The notes: a model not told the origin generated them from the letters alone. DNA of 64,000 nucleotides from Chitinophagales bacterium (GCA_020636505.1 JACJXR010000007.1:102351-166350); one strand, 5' to 3'. Shown: positions 1 to 9,776, counted from the first letter of the stretch. Made by a program: numbers and translations.

Positions 1-1508
1 TGTCTGCCATGCACCATGGCTATGCGATACTTGTCTTCTGGGAAGAATATCTTCACCTGCTCGTAACCTGCCATCAAGCTTTCGTAGTCCATTTTTTCAG
101 ATTCTTCTATAAGCGGATATACGATGTAGGCTTGTCTGCCTTGGTCTACCTCGCTACGCATGAAGTCCATCACTTGTGCACGCCGCATTTCGTTTCTATG
201 GACGGTCTTTATCTCCTGTCTGCCCGGCGGCAATTCATCTATTACAGATACATCAAGGTCGCCATAGAGTGTCATCGCCAAAGTGCGCGGTATTGGGGTG
301 GCCGTCATCACGAGTATATGTGGCGGGCGTTTGTTCTTCTCCCAAAGGCTTGCTCTTTGTCCCACACCGAATCTATGTTGTTCGTCTATCACCGCAAGTC
401 CCAAGTTTTGAAACTGTACGGTGTTTTCTATCAATGCATGAGTGCCTACCACAATTCGGATGTTGCCGTCTTTTAGGTTGGCGAGTATCTCTTTACGCTC
501 TTTGCCTTTTACACTTCCTGTAAGCAACGCAACGGGTATTTGCATAGGCTCCAACAGCTTTTTGATACTTGCATAGTGCTGTTGTGCCAATATCTCTGTG
601 GGTGCCATCATACAAGCTTGAAAACCATTGTCCAATGCCAATAGCATCGACATAACTGCAATTATAGTTTTACCGCTACCCACGTCTCCTTGCACAAGGC
701 GGTTCATTTGTTTGCCTGTACCTGTGTCTATTCTTATTTCTTTCAACACACGTTTCTGTGCACCTGTCAGTTCAAAGGGTAGATGCTCTTTGTAGAAGTT
801 GTTGAAGTTGTCACCTACTGTCTCAAATTTCCATCCGGGTTGTACATGATGTTGTACACGTAGTTGCCCTATTTTCAATTGTGATGCAAACAGTTCTTCC
901 CACTTCAGTCTGAATTGTGCCGCGTGCATATGCTCCACACTGTCAGGGAAGTGTATCCACTTGATGGCATGATACCTGTCGCATAGTTTATAATGTTGCA
1001 ATAGGTTGGCAGGTAGTATCTCAGGTATGTCAGTCGGTGTTACTTTCTGCATCAATTCGCGCATGGTTTTACCCAGTGTACGATTGTTCAGTCCTTTGCC
1101 TTTCAGCTTTTCCGTAAGCGGATATACGGGAGACATGGTAGCCTTCGCCGTCTGTGCGTTCAGCTCGTCTATATCGGGGTGAGAGATATTAGGTATGCCA
1201 TTGAAGAAGGTCAACTTGCCATAAACTATATAGTGTTGATTCTCCTTGAGTGATTTCTTCATCCACTGCGCTCCTTGAAACCATATCAATTCTATTTTAC
1301 CGGTATCGTCATACAGCGTGGCACTCAGTCTTTTCTTTCTGCCAGAACCTTCCTCATAAATGTTCACCAATGTGCCGATGAATTGTACGTACTCATCTGT
1401 AGGGGTGATTTGCCCGATCTTATTGATGCGTGTACGGTCGTTATATCTGAAAGGGTAGTGATGCAATAGGTCGCCCGCATAGTTTATTCCCAATTCCTTA
1501 CGCAGCAT
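1..1508 (-). CDS. recG: ATP-dependent DNA helicase RecG (3' part beyond window)
   Basis: RecG remodels stalled replication forks and Holliday junctions. The reverse strand encodes the N-terminal wedge region, Walker A GDVGSGKT (666-689), an APTEILAQQH-type motif Ia, the DEQHRFG box (367-386) and a VGTHALIENTV stretch, all RecG signatures. The C-terminus lies beyond position 1. The first ATG is at 1508, but homologous sequence in the same frame (ILDTPVEYLKGVGP) continues up to about 1571, where no ATG, GTG or TTG exists. A -7 box lies at 1597-1604, so the true start is probably a rare codon (ATA at 1562 or ATC at 1580), or the start has been mutated. Identity is certain; the start is not. Confidence 0.95.
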   Translation of the reverse strand, partial: MLRKELGINYAGDLLHHYPFRYNDRTRINKIGQITPTDEYVQFIGTLVNIYEEGSGRKKRLSATLYDDTGKIELIWFQGAQWMKKSLKENQHYIVYGKLTFFNGIPNISHPDIDELNAQTAKATMSPVYPLTEKLKGKGLNNRTLGKTMRELMQKVTPTDIPEILPANLLQHYKLCDRYHAIKWIHFPDSVEHMHAAQFRLKWEELFASQLKIGQLRVQHHVQPGWKFETVGDNFNNFYKEHLPFELTGAQKRVLKEIRIDTGTGKQMNRLVQGDVGSGKTIIAVMSMLLALDNGFQACMMAPTEILAQQHYASIKKLLEPMQIPVALLTGSVKGKERKEILANLKDGNIRIVVGTHALIENTVQFQNLGLAVIDEQHRFGVGQRASLWEKNKRPPHILVMTATPIPRTLAMTLYGDLDVSVIDELPPGRQEIKTVHRNEMRRAQVMDFMRSEVDQGRQAYIVYPLIEESEKMDYESLMAGYEQVKIFFPEDKYRIAMVHGR

Positions 1509-1596
1509 ATCGCCACGTTGTGGACCAACACCTTTAAGGTATTCAACAGGTGTGTCTAATATGGAGGAGTTAAAACCGATACCGTCTGCTTTATGA

Positions 1597-1604
1597 CAAA
1601 TATA
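1597..1604 (-). promoter_or_regulatory. -7 box (TATATTTG) of recG
   Basis: Read on the minus strand this matches the Bacteroidota -7 consensus TAnnTTTG. Transcription would begin near 1590, leaving only a very short leader before the RecG-coding frame. Confidence 0.45.
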
Positions 1605-1618
1605 ATAAAGCCACAGCC

Positions 1619-2020
1619 TTATTGAGCATTGTCGATAGCAGCCACCACTTTCAGGTTGGCGGCTTTGGCGGCACGCATTACAGCCATAATGTTATCCCAA
1701 TCCGCTTTGCGGTCACCGTTTACCACAACAGTAGGCTCTGCATCATTGGCGTTCATTGCCATGCGTGCGATAACAGGTTCCAAAGAGTCTATTGGTGTTA
1801 GTTCCGTACCGACATAGAATCGCTGCATTGAGTCCACTGTCACCACGACTGTCTGCTTGGCTTTTGTATCTGTTTTGGCTTTGGGTGTCAATACTTTCAC
1901 CACATTCGGATTGGCAAGTGTAGATATGATCAAAAAGAAGAACAGCAGAATGAACAATATATCATTCAGCGCCGAGGTATGTACTTCCGATTTGTCTCTT
2001 AGTCCTTTCCTTAAGTTCAT
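1619..2020 (-). CDS. exbD: ExbD/TolR family biopolymer transporter
   Basis: Small inner-membrane protein of 133 residues that forms the proton channel with ExbB and drives TonB- or Tol-type energy transfer. It has a cytoplasmic N-terminus, one membrane segment at about residues 18-38 carrying the conserved aspartate (ALNDILFILLFF), and a periplasmic domain. It follows exbB by 2 bp and is clearly cotranscribed with it. No tonB or second exbD follows, whereas many Bacteroidota clusters carry exbB-exbD-exbD-tonB, so its partner (TonB or a gliding/Tol system) must be encoded elsewhere. Confidence 0.9.
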   Translation of the reverse strand: MNLRKGLRDKSEVHTSALNDILFILLFFFLIISTLANPNVVKVLTPKAKTDTKAKQTVVVTVDSMQRFYVGTELTPIDSLEPVIARMAMNANDAEPTVVVNGDRKADWDNIMAVMRAAKAANLKVVAAIDNAQ

Positions 2021-2022
2021 AT

Positions 2023-2709
2023 CTAACGAGTTGGTTCGTGTAGTATATCAAGGAATTCCACAGATGCGGCTTCCATCTTGTTCACATTTTTGTTTATCTG
2101 TGCATTCAGGTAATTGTACGCTACATAAGACAATAAGCCAATTATCAAACCTACGGCTGAGGTCACCATCTTGGTATAGATACCACCTGCCATATTTTCA
2201 ATGGAAAAGCCTTGGTGCTGTATGTTGAAGAACAACAATATCATACCCGCAATGGTTCCTAAGAAACCGAACATAGGTGCAATACCGGCAAGTGTTGACA
2301 GAATGGACAGGTTCTTCTCCAATTCATATACTTGAAGCTTTCCTGTATTCTCCATCGACTTCTCTATATGATCCACAGGTTTACCGATACGGCTCAATCC
2401 TTTGTCGATCATTCTTGCCATTGGGCCTTGTGTGGTCTTGGCTAAATTCTTGGCTGCTGTGAGGTTGCCGTCAGTCACATGCTCTCTGATACGCGACATG
2501 AAATGCGGATCTATCTTTCCTGCACGACGTATTACCATCAAACGCTCAAAGAATACATATACCATCAATATGGAACAGAGTAACAATGGTATCATCAAGA
2601 CTCCGCCCTCGAACAATAGGTATATCAACGATAGCTTTTCAGGAGCGGACTCCACAGCTTCCAAAGCTTGTGTGGTGTCCGTTTGCAGTAGCACAGATAG
2701 TATCGACAT
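2023..2709 (-). CDS. exbB: MotA/TolQ/ExbB proton channel family protein
   Basis: 228-residue inner-membrane protein that forms the pentameric stator around ExbD. Three hydrophobic segments are visible (about residues 30-54, 132-160 and 175-200), with the long cytoplasmic loop after the first segment and the GIAPMFGFLGTIAGM stretch typical of the family. First gene of an exbB-exbD operon, with a -7 box 21 bp upstream. Whether it serves TonB-dependent uptake or another motor cannot be told from the sequence. Confidence 0.9.
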   Translation of the reverse strand: MSILSVLLQTDTTQALEAVESAPEKLSLIYLLFEGGVLMIPLLLCSILMVYVFFERLMVIRRAGKIDPHFMSRIREHVTDGNLTAAKNLAKTTQGPMARMIDKGLSRIGKPVDHIEKSMENTGKLQVYELEKNLSILSTLAGIAPMFGFLGTIAGMILLFFNIQHQGFSIENMAGGIYTKMVTSAVGLIIGLLSYVAYNYLNAQINKNVNKMEAASVEFLDILHEPTR

Positions 2710-2729
2710 GTGTTGATTTTGGTTCAGAA

Positions 2730-2737
2730 CAAATGTA
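2730..2737 (-). promoter_or_regulatory. -7 box (TACATTTG) of exbB-exbD
   Basis: Perfect TAnnTTTG match on the minus strand, 21 bp upstream of the exbB start. No convincing -33 TTTG was found. Confidence 0.5.
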
Positions 2738-2763
2738 ATAATTCGCTCTTTTATGTTATTGTT

Positions 2764-2797
2764 AAAAAAAAATACCGAGGCTGAATAAGCCCCGGTA
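2764..2797 (-). terminator. Rho-independent terminator of the FKBP gene
   Basis: Imperfect inverted repeat 2773-2797 (arms taccgaggct / agccccggta, each with one bulged or mismatched base). On the minus strand it is followed by a run of T (2764-2772). It lies just after the FKBP stop codon. Confidence 0.8.
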
Positions 2798-2823
2798 TAT
2801 ATAACAAAGTTGTTAAAGTTTTA

Positions 2824-3252
2824 TTATCCGATGGAAACCAATTCGATGTCGAATATCAGGTCTTGACCGGCAAGAGGATGGTTCGCATCCAATACCACAA
2901 TCTCTTCTTTTACTTCTGTGATGACAACAGGGAAGTTGTTGCCTTGATTGTCGCTCATGTTCAGTTGCATACCTACTTCAGGAGCCATATCGTCAGGAAA
3001 TTGTTCTTTTGGGTATTCAACCACCATGTCATCTCTACGTGCGCCATAAGCGTTGTCGACAGGTATTTCCACAGTTTTCTTTTCACCAACTTGCATGTCT
3101 ACAAGTGCATCGTCAAAACCCTTTATCACTTGTCCTGTACCAACGGTAAATTGTAACGGATCGCGACCTTCGGAACTGTCGAAAGTATCGCCGCTTCTTA
3201 ATTTCCCATGATAATGCACTTTAACCGTGTCACCACTTTTTACTTGTTGCAT
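2824..3252 (-). CDS. FKBP-type peptidyl-prolyl isomerase, SlyD-like
   Basis: Predicted cytoplasmic 142-residue prolyl isomerase/chaperone. An N-terminal FKBP half (GDTVKVHYHGKL, GRDPLQFTVGTGQVIKGFDDAL) is interrupted by an insert-in-flap domain (about residues 70-125) as in SlyD, then the FKBP fold closes with LIFDIELVSIG. The histidine-rich metal-binding tail of E. coli SlyD is absent. The frame is open 13 codons further upstream, but the start at MQQVKSGD fits family alignments. Monocistronic, with its own terminator. Confidence 0.9.
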   Translation of the reverse strand: MQQVKSGDTVKVHYHGKLRSGDTFDSSEGRDPLQFTVGTGQVIKGFDDALVDMQVGEKKTVEIPVDNAYGARRDDMVVEYPKEQFPDDMAPEVGMQLNMSDNQGNNFPVVITEVKEEIVVLDANHPLAGQDLIFDIELVSIG

Positions 3253-3356
3253 GATATTTGTTTTAAATAAAAAAATGTTATAATGGTGCAAGGTACAGTT
3301 TATTATCTGATTTACAGGAAGGCTGCGCTATCTTTATGAAAATTTTGAGCACTATC

Positions 3357-4580
3357 ATGCAAAAAATATCACACATCATATTGTTTTTATCATTAATGGT
3401 TTGCGCAGTTGTTGCTGAGGCTCAACTACTACCCAAAAGTGAACAAACAACGGAGGTTCTACCCGTTGTTACAGGTGCGGAGCAAACAGAGCTTTATTTG
3501 CCAATGCTTGAAGGCAAAAGAGTTGGCTTGCTCATCAATCAGACCTCGGTGGTAGGCGACAAGCTTACCCTATTGCCCGATACATTGTTGAGCTTGGGAG
3601 TGAATGTGGTTAAGATATTGGCTCCTGAGCATGGCTTTCGTGGCAAGGCTGAAGCAGGAGAGAAAGTGGATGATGAAAAGGATGCCAAAACAGGATTGGC
3701 GATAGTGTCTTTGTACGGTAAGACAAAGAAACCCACAGAAGCTCACTTGAAAGACATAGACATATTGATATATGACATTCAAGATGTGGGTGCACGCTTT
3801 TACACATATATCTCCACCATGCAGTATGCTATGGAAGCATGTGCTGAATTCGGTGTTCCTTTCATGATACTGGACAGACCAAACCCCAACGGATTTTATG
3901 TGGATGGCCCTGTGTTGGACAAGTCTCAAAAGTCATTCGTAGGTATGCAACCCATACCCGTGGTGTATGGCATGACACCGGGTGAATATGCCAAGATGCT
4001 TGTAGGGCAAAATTGGTTTCAGGGCGCAAGTAAGCTGCAACTAACAGTGATACCATGTAAGAATTACGACCATACCACACGATATACTTTGCCTGTCAAT
4101 CCATCGCCTAATCTAAGGAACATGGCTGCCATATATTGTTATCCTTCTTTGTGCTTCTTTGAGGGTACGGACATTAGTGTGGGTAGAGGAACAGATAAGC
4201 CTTTCCAGCAATTCGGACACCCTTCATTTAAAGATAGATCAGTATATGGCTTTATGCCCAATATAGCAGATAAAGGCCCCGATCCTAAACATGCAGCAAA
4301 ACCCTGCTATGGTATAGCAATTGCTACAACTGCAGAAGAAGCCGATATTACAATAGGTGGTAAATTACGAATGGTATATCTGCTCAAAGCCTATAATTGG
4401 TTCGAAGACAAGGATAAGTTTTTTAATAGCTTTTTTGAAAAACTTGCAGGTACCACTGAACTCAGGAAACAGGTGCAGCAAGGATGGAATGAGGAGCAGA
4501 TACGTGATTCGTGGAAGAAAGACATTGACACCTTCAAACAAATAAGGAAGAAGTACCTGCTTTATAAAGATTTTGAATAG
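3357..4580 (+). CDS. DUF1343 family exo-beta-N-acetylmuramidase (NamZ/GH171-like)
   Basis: Secreted protein of 407 residues with a cleavable signal peptide (about residues 1-23, ending VVAEAQ). It has the DUF1343 core: GLLINQTSVV, APEHGFRG, LIYDIQDVGARFYTY, LDRPNPNG and VVYGMTPGEYA. Characterised DUF1343 proteins (B. subtilis NamZ, Tannerella NamZ) remove N-acetylmuramic acid from the non-reducing ends of peptidoglycan glycans, so a role in muropeptide recycling in the periplasm is likely. An earlier in-frame ATG at 3336 overlaps a TATCTTTA -7-like box (3329-3336), so I prefer 3357. The fusion gene follows after 32 bp. Confidence 0.85.
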   Translation: MQKISHIILFLSLMVCAVVAEAQLLPKSEQTTEVLPVVTGAEQTELYLPMLEGKRVGLLINQTSVVGDKLTLLPDTLLSLGVNVVKILAPEHGFRGKAEAGEKVDDEKDAKTGLAIVSLYGKTKKPTEAHLKDIDILIYDIQDVGARFYTYISTMQYAMEACAEFGVPFMILDRPNPNGFYVDGPVLDKSQKSFVGMQPIPVVYGMTPGEYAKMLVGQNWFQGASKLQLTVIPCKNYDHTTRYTLPVNPSPNLRNMAAIYCYPSLCFFEGTDISVGRGTDKPFQQFGHPSFKDRSVYGFMPNIADKGPDPKHAAKPCYGIAIATTAEEADITIGGKLRMVYLLKAYNWFEDKDKFFNSFFEKLAGTTELRKQVQQGWNEEQIRDSWKKDIDTFKQIRKKYLLYKDFE

Positions 4581-4612
4581 TTTAATGGACTAATTGCAAG
4601 CCTGTTTGCAGT

Positions 4613-7600
4613 ATGCATATCTTCTTTTTACCCATCTACGATCTTTTCAAGCGCAGGAAATCACTTTTCCTAATAGTGTTTCTGTGCAGCTTTGTGTTGT
4701 GGGTGTTCTTGGCTTTTAAGATAAAGCTGAAAGAAGATATCACATCCATGCTTCCCAACAGCGAGGCCATTCAAACCATGAACAAAGTGATGAGCAAGTC
4801 AGCTGCCGGAGAGCAGGTGATATTTCTCATGGACTTTAAGGACAGCACAGTAATAGACCCCGATGAACTTGTAGTTGCAGCCAATGACTTTACCTATGCA
4901 TTCCAAAACAGTTTTGCCGATTTTACGGATACCATAATACTCCAACCCGGTAGTGGCTATGAAGAGGCGATATTGAGTGTGGTACAAAACAACCTGCCTT
5001 TATTCCTCGAAGAAGGAGATTATGCACTTATTGATACATTATCAAAACCCGAACACATTGTTCGGACCTTGGAGGCCAATAAGAAAACATTGCTCTCGCC
5101 TGCAAGTGTGGTATATAAGCGATTGGTCGCTACCGACCCTCTTGGTATATCAGGTGTGGTGTGGAACAAACTGAAAGCACTGCAACAAAATGCCGACTAC
5201 GAAACATACGACGGTTATCTCTTTGATAAAAGGTTGAGCAAGCTTACGTTTTTCCTTAAACCCAAATACAAAGCGGGAGAAACAGGTAAGAACAGCAAGT
5301 TCTTTGAATCGGCTGATGATTTCATACAAAAATGGGAAACGGAACATGTAGGAATTGAAGTGACCTACTTTGGTGGTCCCGCAGTCGCTGCTGGTAATGC
5401 CACGCAGATGCGTACCGATACCATCGTTACTCTGTCTCTTACAGTAGTACTGCTGTTGTTGTTGACGTTCTATTATTTCAGACGAAAGAGAATACCGTTG
5501 TTATTACTCGTTCCTGTATTGTATGGTGGGGCAATGGGTATTGGCATCATTACATTGGTTTCGGGGAGCATGTCTGTCATTGCATTGGGAGCGGGTGCCA
5601 TAGTCATGGGTATTGCGATAGACTTCTCCATACATTTCCTATCACAAGCAAGAAAGAGTAGTATTCGCGATACGGTCAAAGAACTTTCTCAACCACTTAC
5701 ATTGGGAAGTCTAACCACCATTGCTGCATTCCTTTCATTGAGATTGACCGATACGCCTATTCTTGAAGACCTTGGTTTGTTCGCTGCTGCCAGTCTATTC
5801 GGTGCTGCATTATGTACGCTGATATTCTTACCACATTTATTGTCTGATAAACAACGAGAGCGGGATATAAAACCTACACTTTTCGATACGATAGCCAAGC
5901 TACGCCCTGAGTCGAACAAATGGTTGGTATTGCTGATAATCTTCCTCACGCCTGTTATGTTATACTTCAGTACGGGTGTGCAGTTCGACAGCGATTTGAT
6001 GAACCTTAATTACTTGTCGCCTGAGTTGGAGAAAGCCAAGGACAAGATAAGTGAGGTGAACGCCGATGCACTGAGTTCCGTATTTGTAGTTGCCGAAGGT
6101 GACGATGAAGAACATGCTTTGCAAAAGCTCGAAGTTGCAAACAACGAATTGATACAACTTCAAAACGAAGGGAAAATAACCGGCATATCAATCCCCACAA
6201 CACTCATCCCATCAGAGCAAACACAAAAAGAAAGAATAGAGCGGTGGCATAACTATTGGACAGAGGATAAGAAAGCACAACTGATAAAGAACATAAGCAA
6301 GGGCGCAACTGAACTTGGGTATGCTCAAGGCGCATTCACAGGTTTTGAAGAGAGCTTGTCTGCCAACTATACTACATTCGATGAGCAAACAGCATCACTA
6401 CTCAAATCCTTATTTCCCGGAGGTTTTGCAGCAGATAGTTCTGTACGTTATGCCATTGCTTCGGTAAAAGTTCCCGCGGAGTATAGAGCGGAAGTTTTTG
6501 GTAGGTTGAAAGAGTATAAGCAGGTATCTGTTTCCGATAGACAAGAAAGTGCAACACAGCTTGTGGGTGTCTTACAAAGCAACTTTACAGACATAGCATT
6601 GTATTCGTCTTTGATAGTATTCTTTGCATTGCTTATTGGTTACGGCAGAATAGAGTTGGCCATAGTCGCATTTCTACCAATGGCAATATCCTGGATTTGG
6701 ATATTAGGCATCATGTGCTTGTTGGGGCTTAAGTTCAATATCGTGAACATCATCATTTCATCTTTGATATTCGGCTTGGGTGATGATTACACCATATTTA
6801 CCATGGACGGTTTGGTAGAGCGATTCAGAACGGGTAAGCATAAACTGGCTTCAGTACGCGCTGCAGTATATGTTTCTGTACTGACTGTGATAATAGGTCT
6901 TGGAGTGTTGTTGTTGGCCAAGCATCCTGCATTACGTTCCATCGCATTCATCTCTGTTACAGGTTTGCTGTGTGTGTTGTTCATCTCACAAACTTTGCAG
7001 CCATTCTTGTTCAATACATTCATACAGCATCGCGCGGATAAAAGATTCCTACCGTTCACACTCAGGAGTTTCATCCTATCGGTATTCGCATTCACTTACT
7101 TCTTTGTTGGCTCCTTGTTGTTGACGGTAATGGGAGTGATTCTCACTAAACTATGGCCGTTCAATAAAGAGAAAGGCAAATACTACTTCCATGTATTGAT
7201 AAGTGCAATGACATGGAGCATGATGTATATAATGTTGAATGTTCGCAAACGTGTATATAATATTGGTAACGAAACTTTCGATAAGCCAGCTGTTTACATT
7301 GCAAACCATTCATCTTTTCTCGACATACTATTGACAACTATGTTGCATCCACGTTTGGTACTGTTGACCAATAGGTGGGTGTGGCGTTCGCCTGTGTTCG
7401 GTGCTGTTGTCCGTATGGGTGAATACTATCCCGTTGCCGATGGTGCCGAAGACAGTATAGAACCTTTGCGTGACCTTGTGAGTAGAGGATACTCTGTCGT
7501 TGTATTCCCGGAAGGTACGCGCAGTACTTCTGATAAAATAGCACGTTTCCATAAAGGGGCATTTTATATAGCCGAAGAACTGAAGTTGGATATAGTTCCA

Positions 7601-8446
7601 ATAGTGTTGCATGGCGTACATTATTCGATGCAGAAAAATGATTGGTTGCTTAAAAGCGGCACATGCTCGTTATATATCCATCCAAGAATCAAGCCTGATG
7701 ACGATACCTACGGCGATACTTACAGTAAGCGAGCCAAGCATTTAGGCAAATGGATGCGAGAGCAGCTGTCTTTGCATAAGCAACAAGACGAAACACCGGC
7801 ATACTTTAAAGAGCAGTTGGTGAGATGTTACACATATAAAGGCCCTGTGTTGGAATGGTATTGTAGAGTTAAGACAAAACTAGAGGGCTACTATCAACAG
7901 TTTCATGAGCTGTTACCGAGAGAAGGTAAGTTCTATGATTTGGGTTGTGGCTATGGCTTCATGTCCTATATGTTGCATTGGTCGTCGCAAGACAGGTCGT
8001 TCATTGGTATAGACTATGACGGTGATAAGATAGAAACAGCACAGAATGTTTTCTTAAGAGATGATGATATTCGTTTTGAACAGGGTGACCTTACGGCTGT
8101 CAATCTTGAATCTTGTGATGGTATCATCATTAGCGATGTGTTGCACTACTTGTTGCCCGAACAACAGGTGGATGTATTGGAAAAGAGTGTTGCCGCTCTG
8201 AATGATACCGGCATTTTGATTGTAAGAGATGGGGTATCCGAACTGAAAGACCGCATTAAAGGCACAAAGCTGACTGAACTATTCTCGACAAAGATATTCG
8301 GATTCAATAAGACGCAAAACGACCTTCATTTCATCAGCCGAAAGTTGATAGACTACCTCGCATCAAGGCACAATATGGAACTGACCATCATAGACAATGC
8401 GAAGATGACAGCCAACTTGATATTTGTGTTGAAGAAGAAAGGGTAG
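4613..8446 (+). CDS. Trifunctional MMPL transporter / lysophospholipid acyltransferase / SAM methyltransferase
   Basis: A 1277-residue fusion. Residues 1 to about 830 form an RND/MMPL-type transporter with two six-helix halves, each holding the acidic membrane motif (AIDFSIHF near residue 336, GLGDDYTIF near 722). Residues about 860-1075 are a PlsC acyltransferase with the HX4D motif (H899, D904) and FPEGTRS (965-971). Residues about 1090-1277 are a class I methyltransferase (DLGCGYG at 1109). Fusions of this type are known in Bacteroidota and often accompany aryl-polyene or dialkylresorcinol (flexirubin) loci; here no ketosynthase or ammonia-lyase gene is nearby. I infer that it acylates, methylates and exports a lipid; the substrate is unknown. 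Confidence 0.88.
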   Translation: MHIFFLPIYDLFKRRKSLFLIVFLCSFVLWVFLAFKIKLKEDITSMLPNSEAIQTMNKVMSKSAAGEQVIFLMDFKDSTVIDPDELVVAANDFTYAFQNSFADFTDTIILQPGSGYEEAILSVVQNNLPLFLEEGDYALIDTLSKPEHIVRTLEANKKTLLSPASVVYKRLVATDPLGISGVVWNKLKALQQNADYETYDGYLFDKRLSKLTFFLKPKYKAGETGKNSKFFESADDFIQKWETEHVGIEVTYFGGPAVAAGNATQMRTDTIVTLSLTVVLLLLLTFYYFRRKRIPLLLLVPVLYGGAMGIGIITLVSGSMSVIALGAGAIVMGIAIDFSIHFLSQARKSSIRDTVKELSQPLTLGSLTTIAAFLSLRLTDTPILEDLGLFAAASLFGAALCTLIFLPHLLSDKQRERDIKPTLFDTIAKLRPESNKWLVLLIIFLTPVMLYFSTGVQFDSDLMNLNYLSPELEKAKDKISEVNADALSSVFVVAEGDDEEHALQKLEVANNELIQLQNEGKITGISIPTTLIPSEQTQKERIERWHNYWTEDKKAQLIKNISKGATELGYAQGAFTGFEESLSANYTTFDEQTASLLKSLFPGGFAADSSVRYAIASVKVPAEYRAEVFGRLKEYKQVSVSDRQESATQLVGVLQSNFTDIALYSSLIVFFALLIGYGRIELAIVAFLPMAISWIWILGIMCLLGLKFNIVNIIISSLIFGLGDDYTIFTMDGLVERFRTGKHKLASVRAAVYVSVLTVIIGLGVLLLAKHPALRSIAFISVTGLLCVLFISQTLQPFLFNTFIQHRADKRFLPFTLRSFILSVFAFTYFFVGSLLLTVMGVILTKLWPFNKEKGKYYFHVLISAMTWSMMYIMLNVRKRVYNIGNETFDKPAVYIANHSSFLDILLTTMLHPRLVLLTNRWVWRSPVFGAVVRMGEYYPVADGAEDSIEPLRDLVSRGYSVVVFPEGTRSTSDKIARFHKGAFYIAEELKLDIVPIVLHGVHYSMQKNDWLLKSGTCSLYIHPRIKPDDDTYGDTYSKRAKHLGKWMREQLSLHKQQDETPAYFKEQLVRCYTYKGPVLEWYCRVKTKLEGYYQQFHELLPREGKFYDLGCGYGFMSYMLHWSSQDRSFIGIDYDGDKIETAQNVFLRDDDIRFEQGDLTAVNLESCDGIIISDVLHYLLPEQQVDVLEKSVAALNDTGILIVRDGVSELKDRIKGTKLTELFSTKIFGFNKTQNDLHFISRKLIDYLASRHNMELTIIDNAKMTANLIFVLKKKG

Positions 8447-8453
8447 TGCTATA

Positions 8454-9773
8454 CTACATGTTTTGGAAACGCGTTCTGTTTCGATAGGTACTGATTACCC
8501 ACAATACAATACTGAATGACAGAAGCACCAGTATGTGATATTGTACATCGTGCAAATTCCCATTTCGTAATGTGATATGGTTCACAGCATCCAACCCCCA
8601 ATACAGAGGCGATATCATTGCCAGTTTTTGCATGGCGGGCGAGAATATGTCTATCGGTACCCAAACACCACCCATTGCAGATAATATAACGATGGATATG
8701 GCGCCGAATGGCATTGCTTGGTTCGTTGTCTTGAATATGACACCAATGAAGTAGCCATAAGATGTGGCCGCGATTGCAATAGTGACTGCAACTGGTATCA
8801 ACACCCATGCATTGGTGCCCAAGTGTAATGCGGGTAAACCTAACAGTGGTAAAACCCACAATCCGATACCGAACATCACTGCAAACTGTGCCGAACATAT
8901 TATGGTATAGAAAAGTATCTTTCCTATTGAAACATATTTGCGTGCATTGGGTATCAGTTCTATACGAAGTGCGCTGCGTTCGTCACGTTCACGTATCAAA
9001 TGTCCGCATATGGGTATTACTATGAAGAACATGCCGAATATCGCCCAGGCAGGTACATTATGTTGTACAGACGACATATGAATCTCATGCTTGCCGTTAT
9101 CATTCAGCATGCGCTCACGTACACCTATGCCTTTGAATATTCGCTCAAAATTTTCTGTCGGTATTGAGGTGACGACTTTGTTGCTGTCAGTGCTGTCGGT
9201 TTGTACACCTCCAAGTTTTGACATACGTTCCACCAACATTTTGCTGCTGGAGAAGGTGATGTATTTGTCAAGTGCGAAGTTTACAGACATCCGAAATGTT
9301 GGTTTGGATGCGGGGTCGAAGTACATACGCACGTATGTTGTATCCCGTACTTCTCTTGATGGCAATGTTCCCATTCCCAAACGTTCCGATATGCTGTTGG
9401 CAACAAGGTTTGCAGCATTCACCATTTCGGCGGTTGCACCTTTGGGTATGACGATACCTACCTTGTATACTCCTTCGTGAAGCAGTTGTTTTAGTTTGTC
9501 TTCAGTAAGAGGTATCCCGTCTATGACATCCACTACAATGAAGTTGTTACTTTCTTTTAGTCCTGATATGATGGCATCGGCAAGTTTGCCGTTGTCATGG
9601 TCGGCTACCAACAGTTCAAACTTCTTTTCTTGATAGTCTTTGAAAGGAGCATCTTGCACCATAGCCATCACCACAATGAGTATGGCCGGCATAATGAACA
9701 ACAGCATCAAGCCCGCTATGTCACGCTTAGTGAGTATCCATTCCTTGATTATGGTTGCAAGTATCTTCTTCAT
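8454..9773 (-). CDS. ABC-2 type transporter permease
   Basis: 439-residue permease with the exporter layout: one N-terminal helix (about residues 20-40), a large extracytoplasmic domain (about 45-235), then five or six helices at the C-terminus. The DERSALRIELIPNARKYVSIGK stretch before the second helix resembles YhhJ/DrrB-like proteins. It follows its ATPase gene by 25 bp; together they form an ABC exporter of unknown substrate. Its 3' end lies 7 bp from the convergent fusion gene, with no terminator between them. Confidence 0.85.
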   Translation of the reverse strand: MKKILATIIKEWILTKRDIAGLMLLFIMPAILIVVMAMVQDAPFKDYQEKKFELLVADHDNGKLADAIISGLKESNNFIVVDVIDGIPLTEDKLKQLLHEGVYKVGIVIPKGATAEMVNAANLVANSISERLGMGTLPSREVRDTTYVRMYFDPASKPTFRMSVNFALDKYITFSSSKMLVERMSKLGGVQTDSTDSNKVVTSIPTENFERIFKGIGVRERMLNDNGKHEIHMSSVQHNVPAWAIFGMFFIVIPICGHLIRERDERSALRIELIPNARKYVSIGKILFYTIICSAQFAVMFGIGLWVLPLLGLPALHLGTNAWVLIPVAVTIAIAATSYGYFIGVIFKTTNQAMPFGAISIVILSAMGGVWVPIDIFSPAMQKLAMISPLYWGLDAVNHITLRNGNLHDVQYHILVLLSFSIVLWVISTYRNRTRFQNM

Positions 9774-9776
9774 TCT

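Noticed and set aside
9..523. Two long plus-strand open frames at the left edge
   Set aside because: They run antisense to recG, whose helicase motifs are unmistakable on the minus strand.
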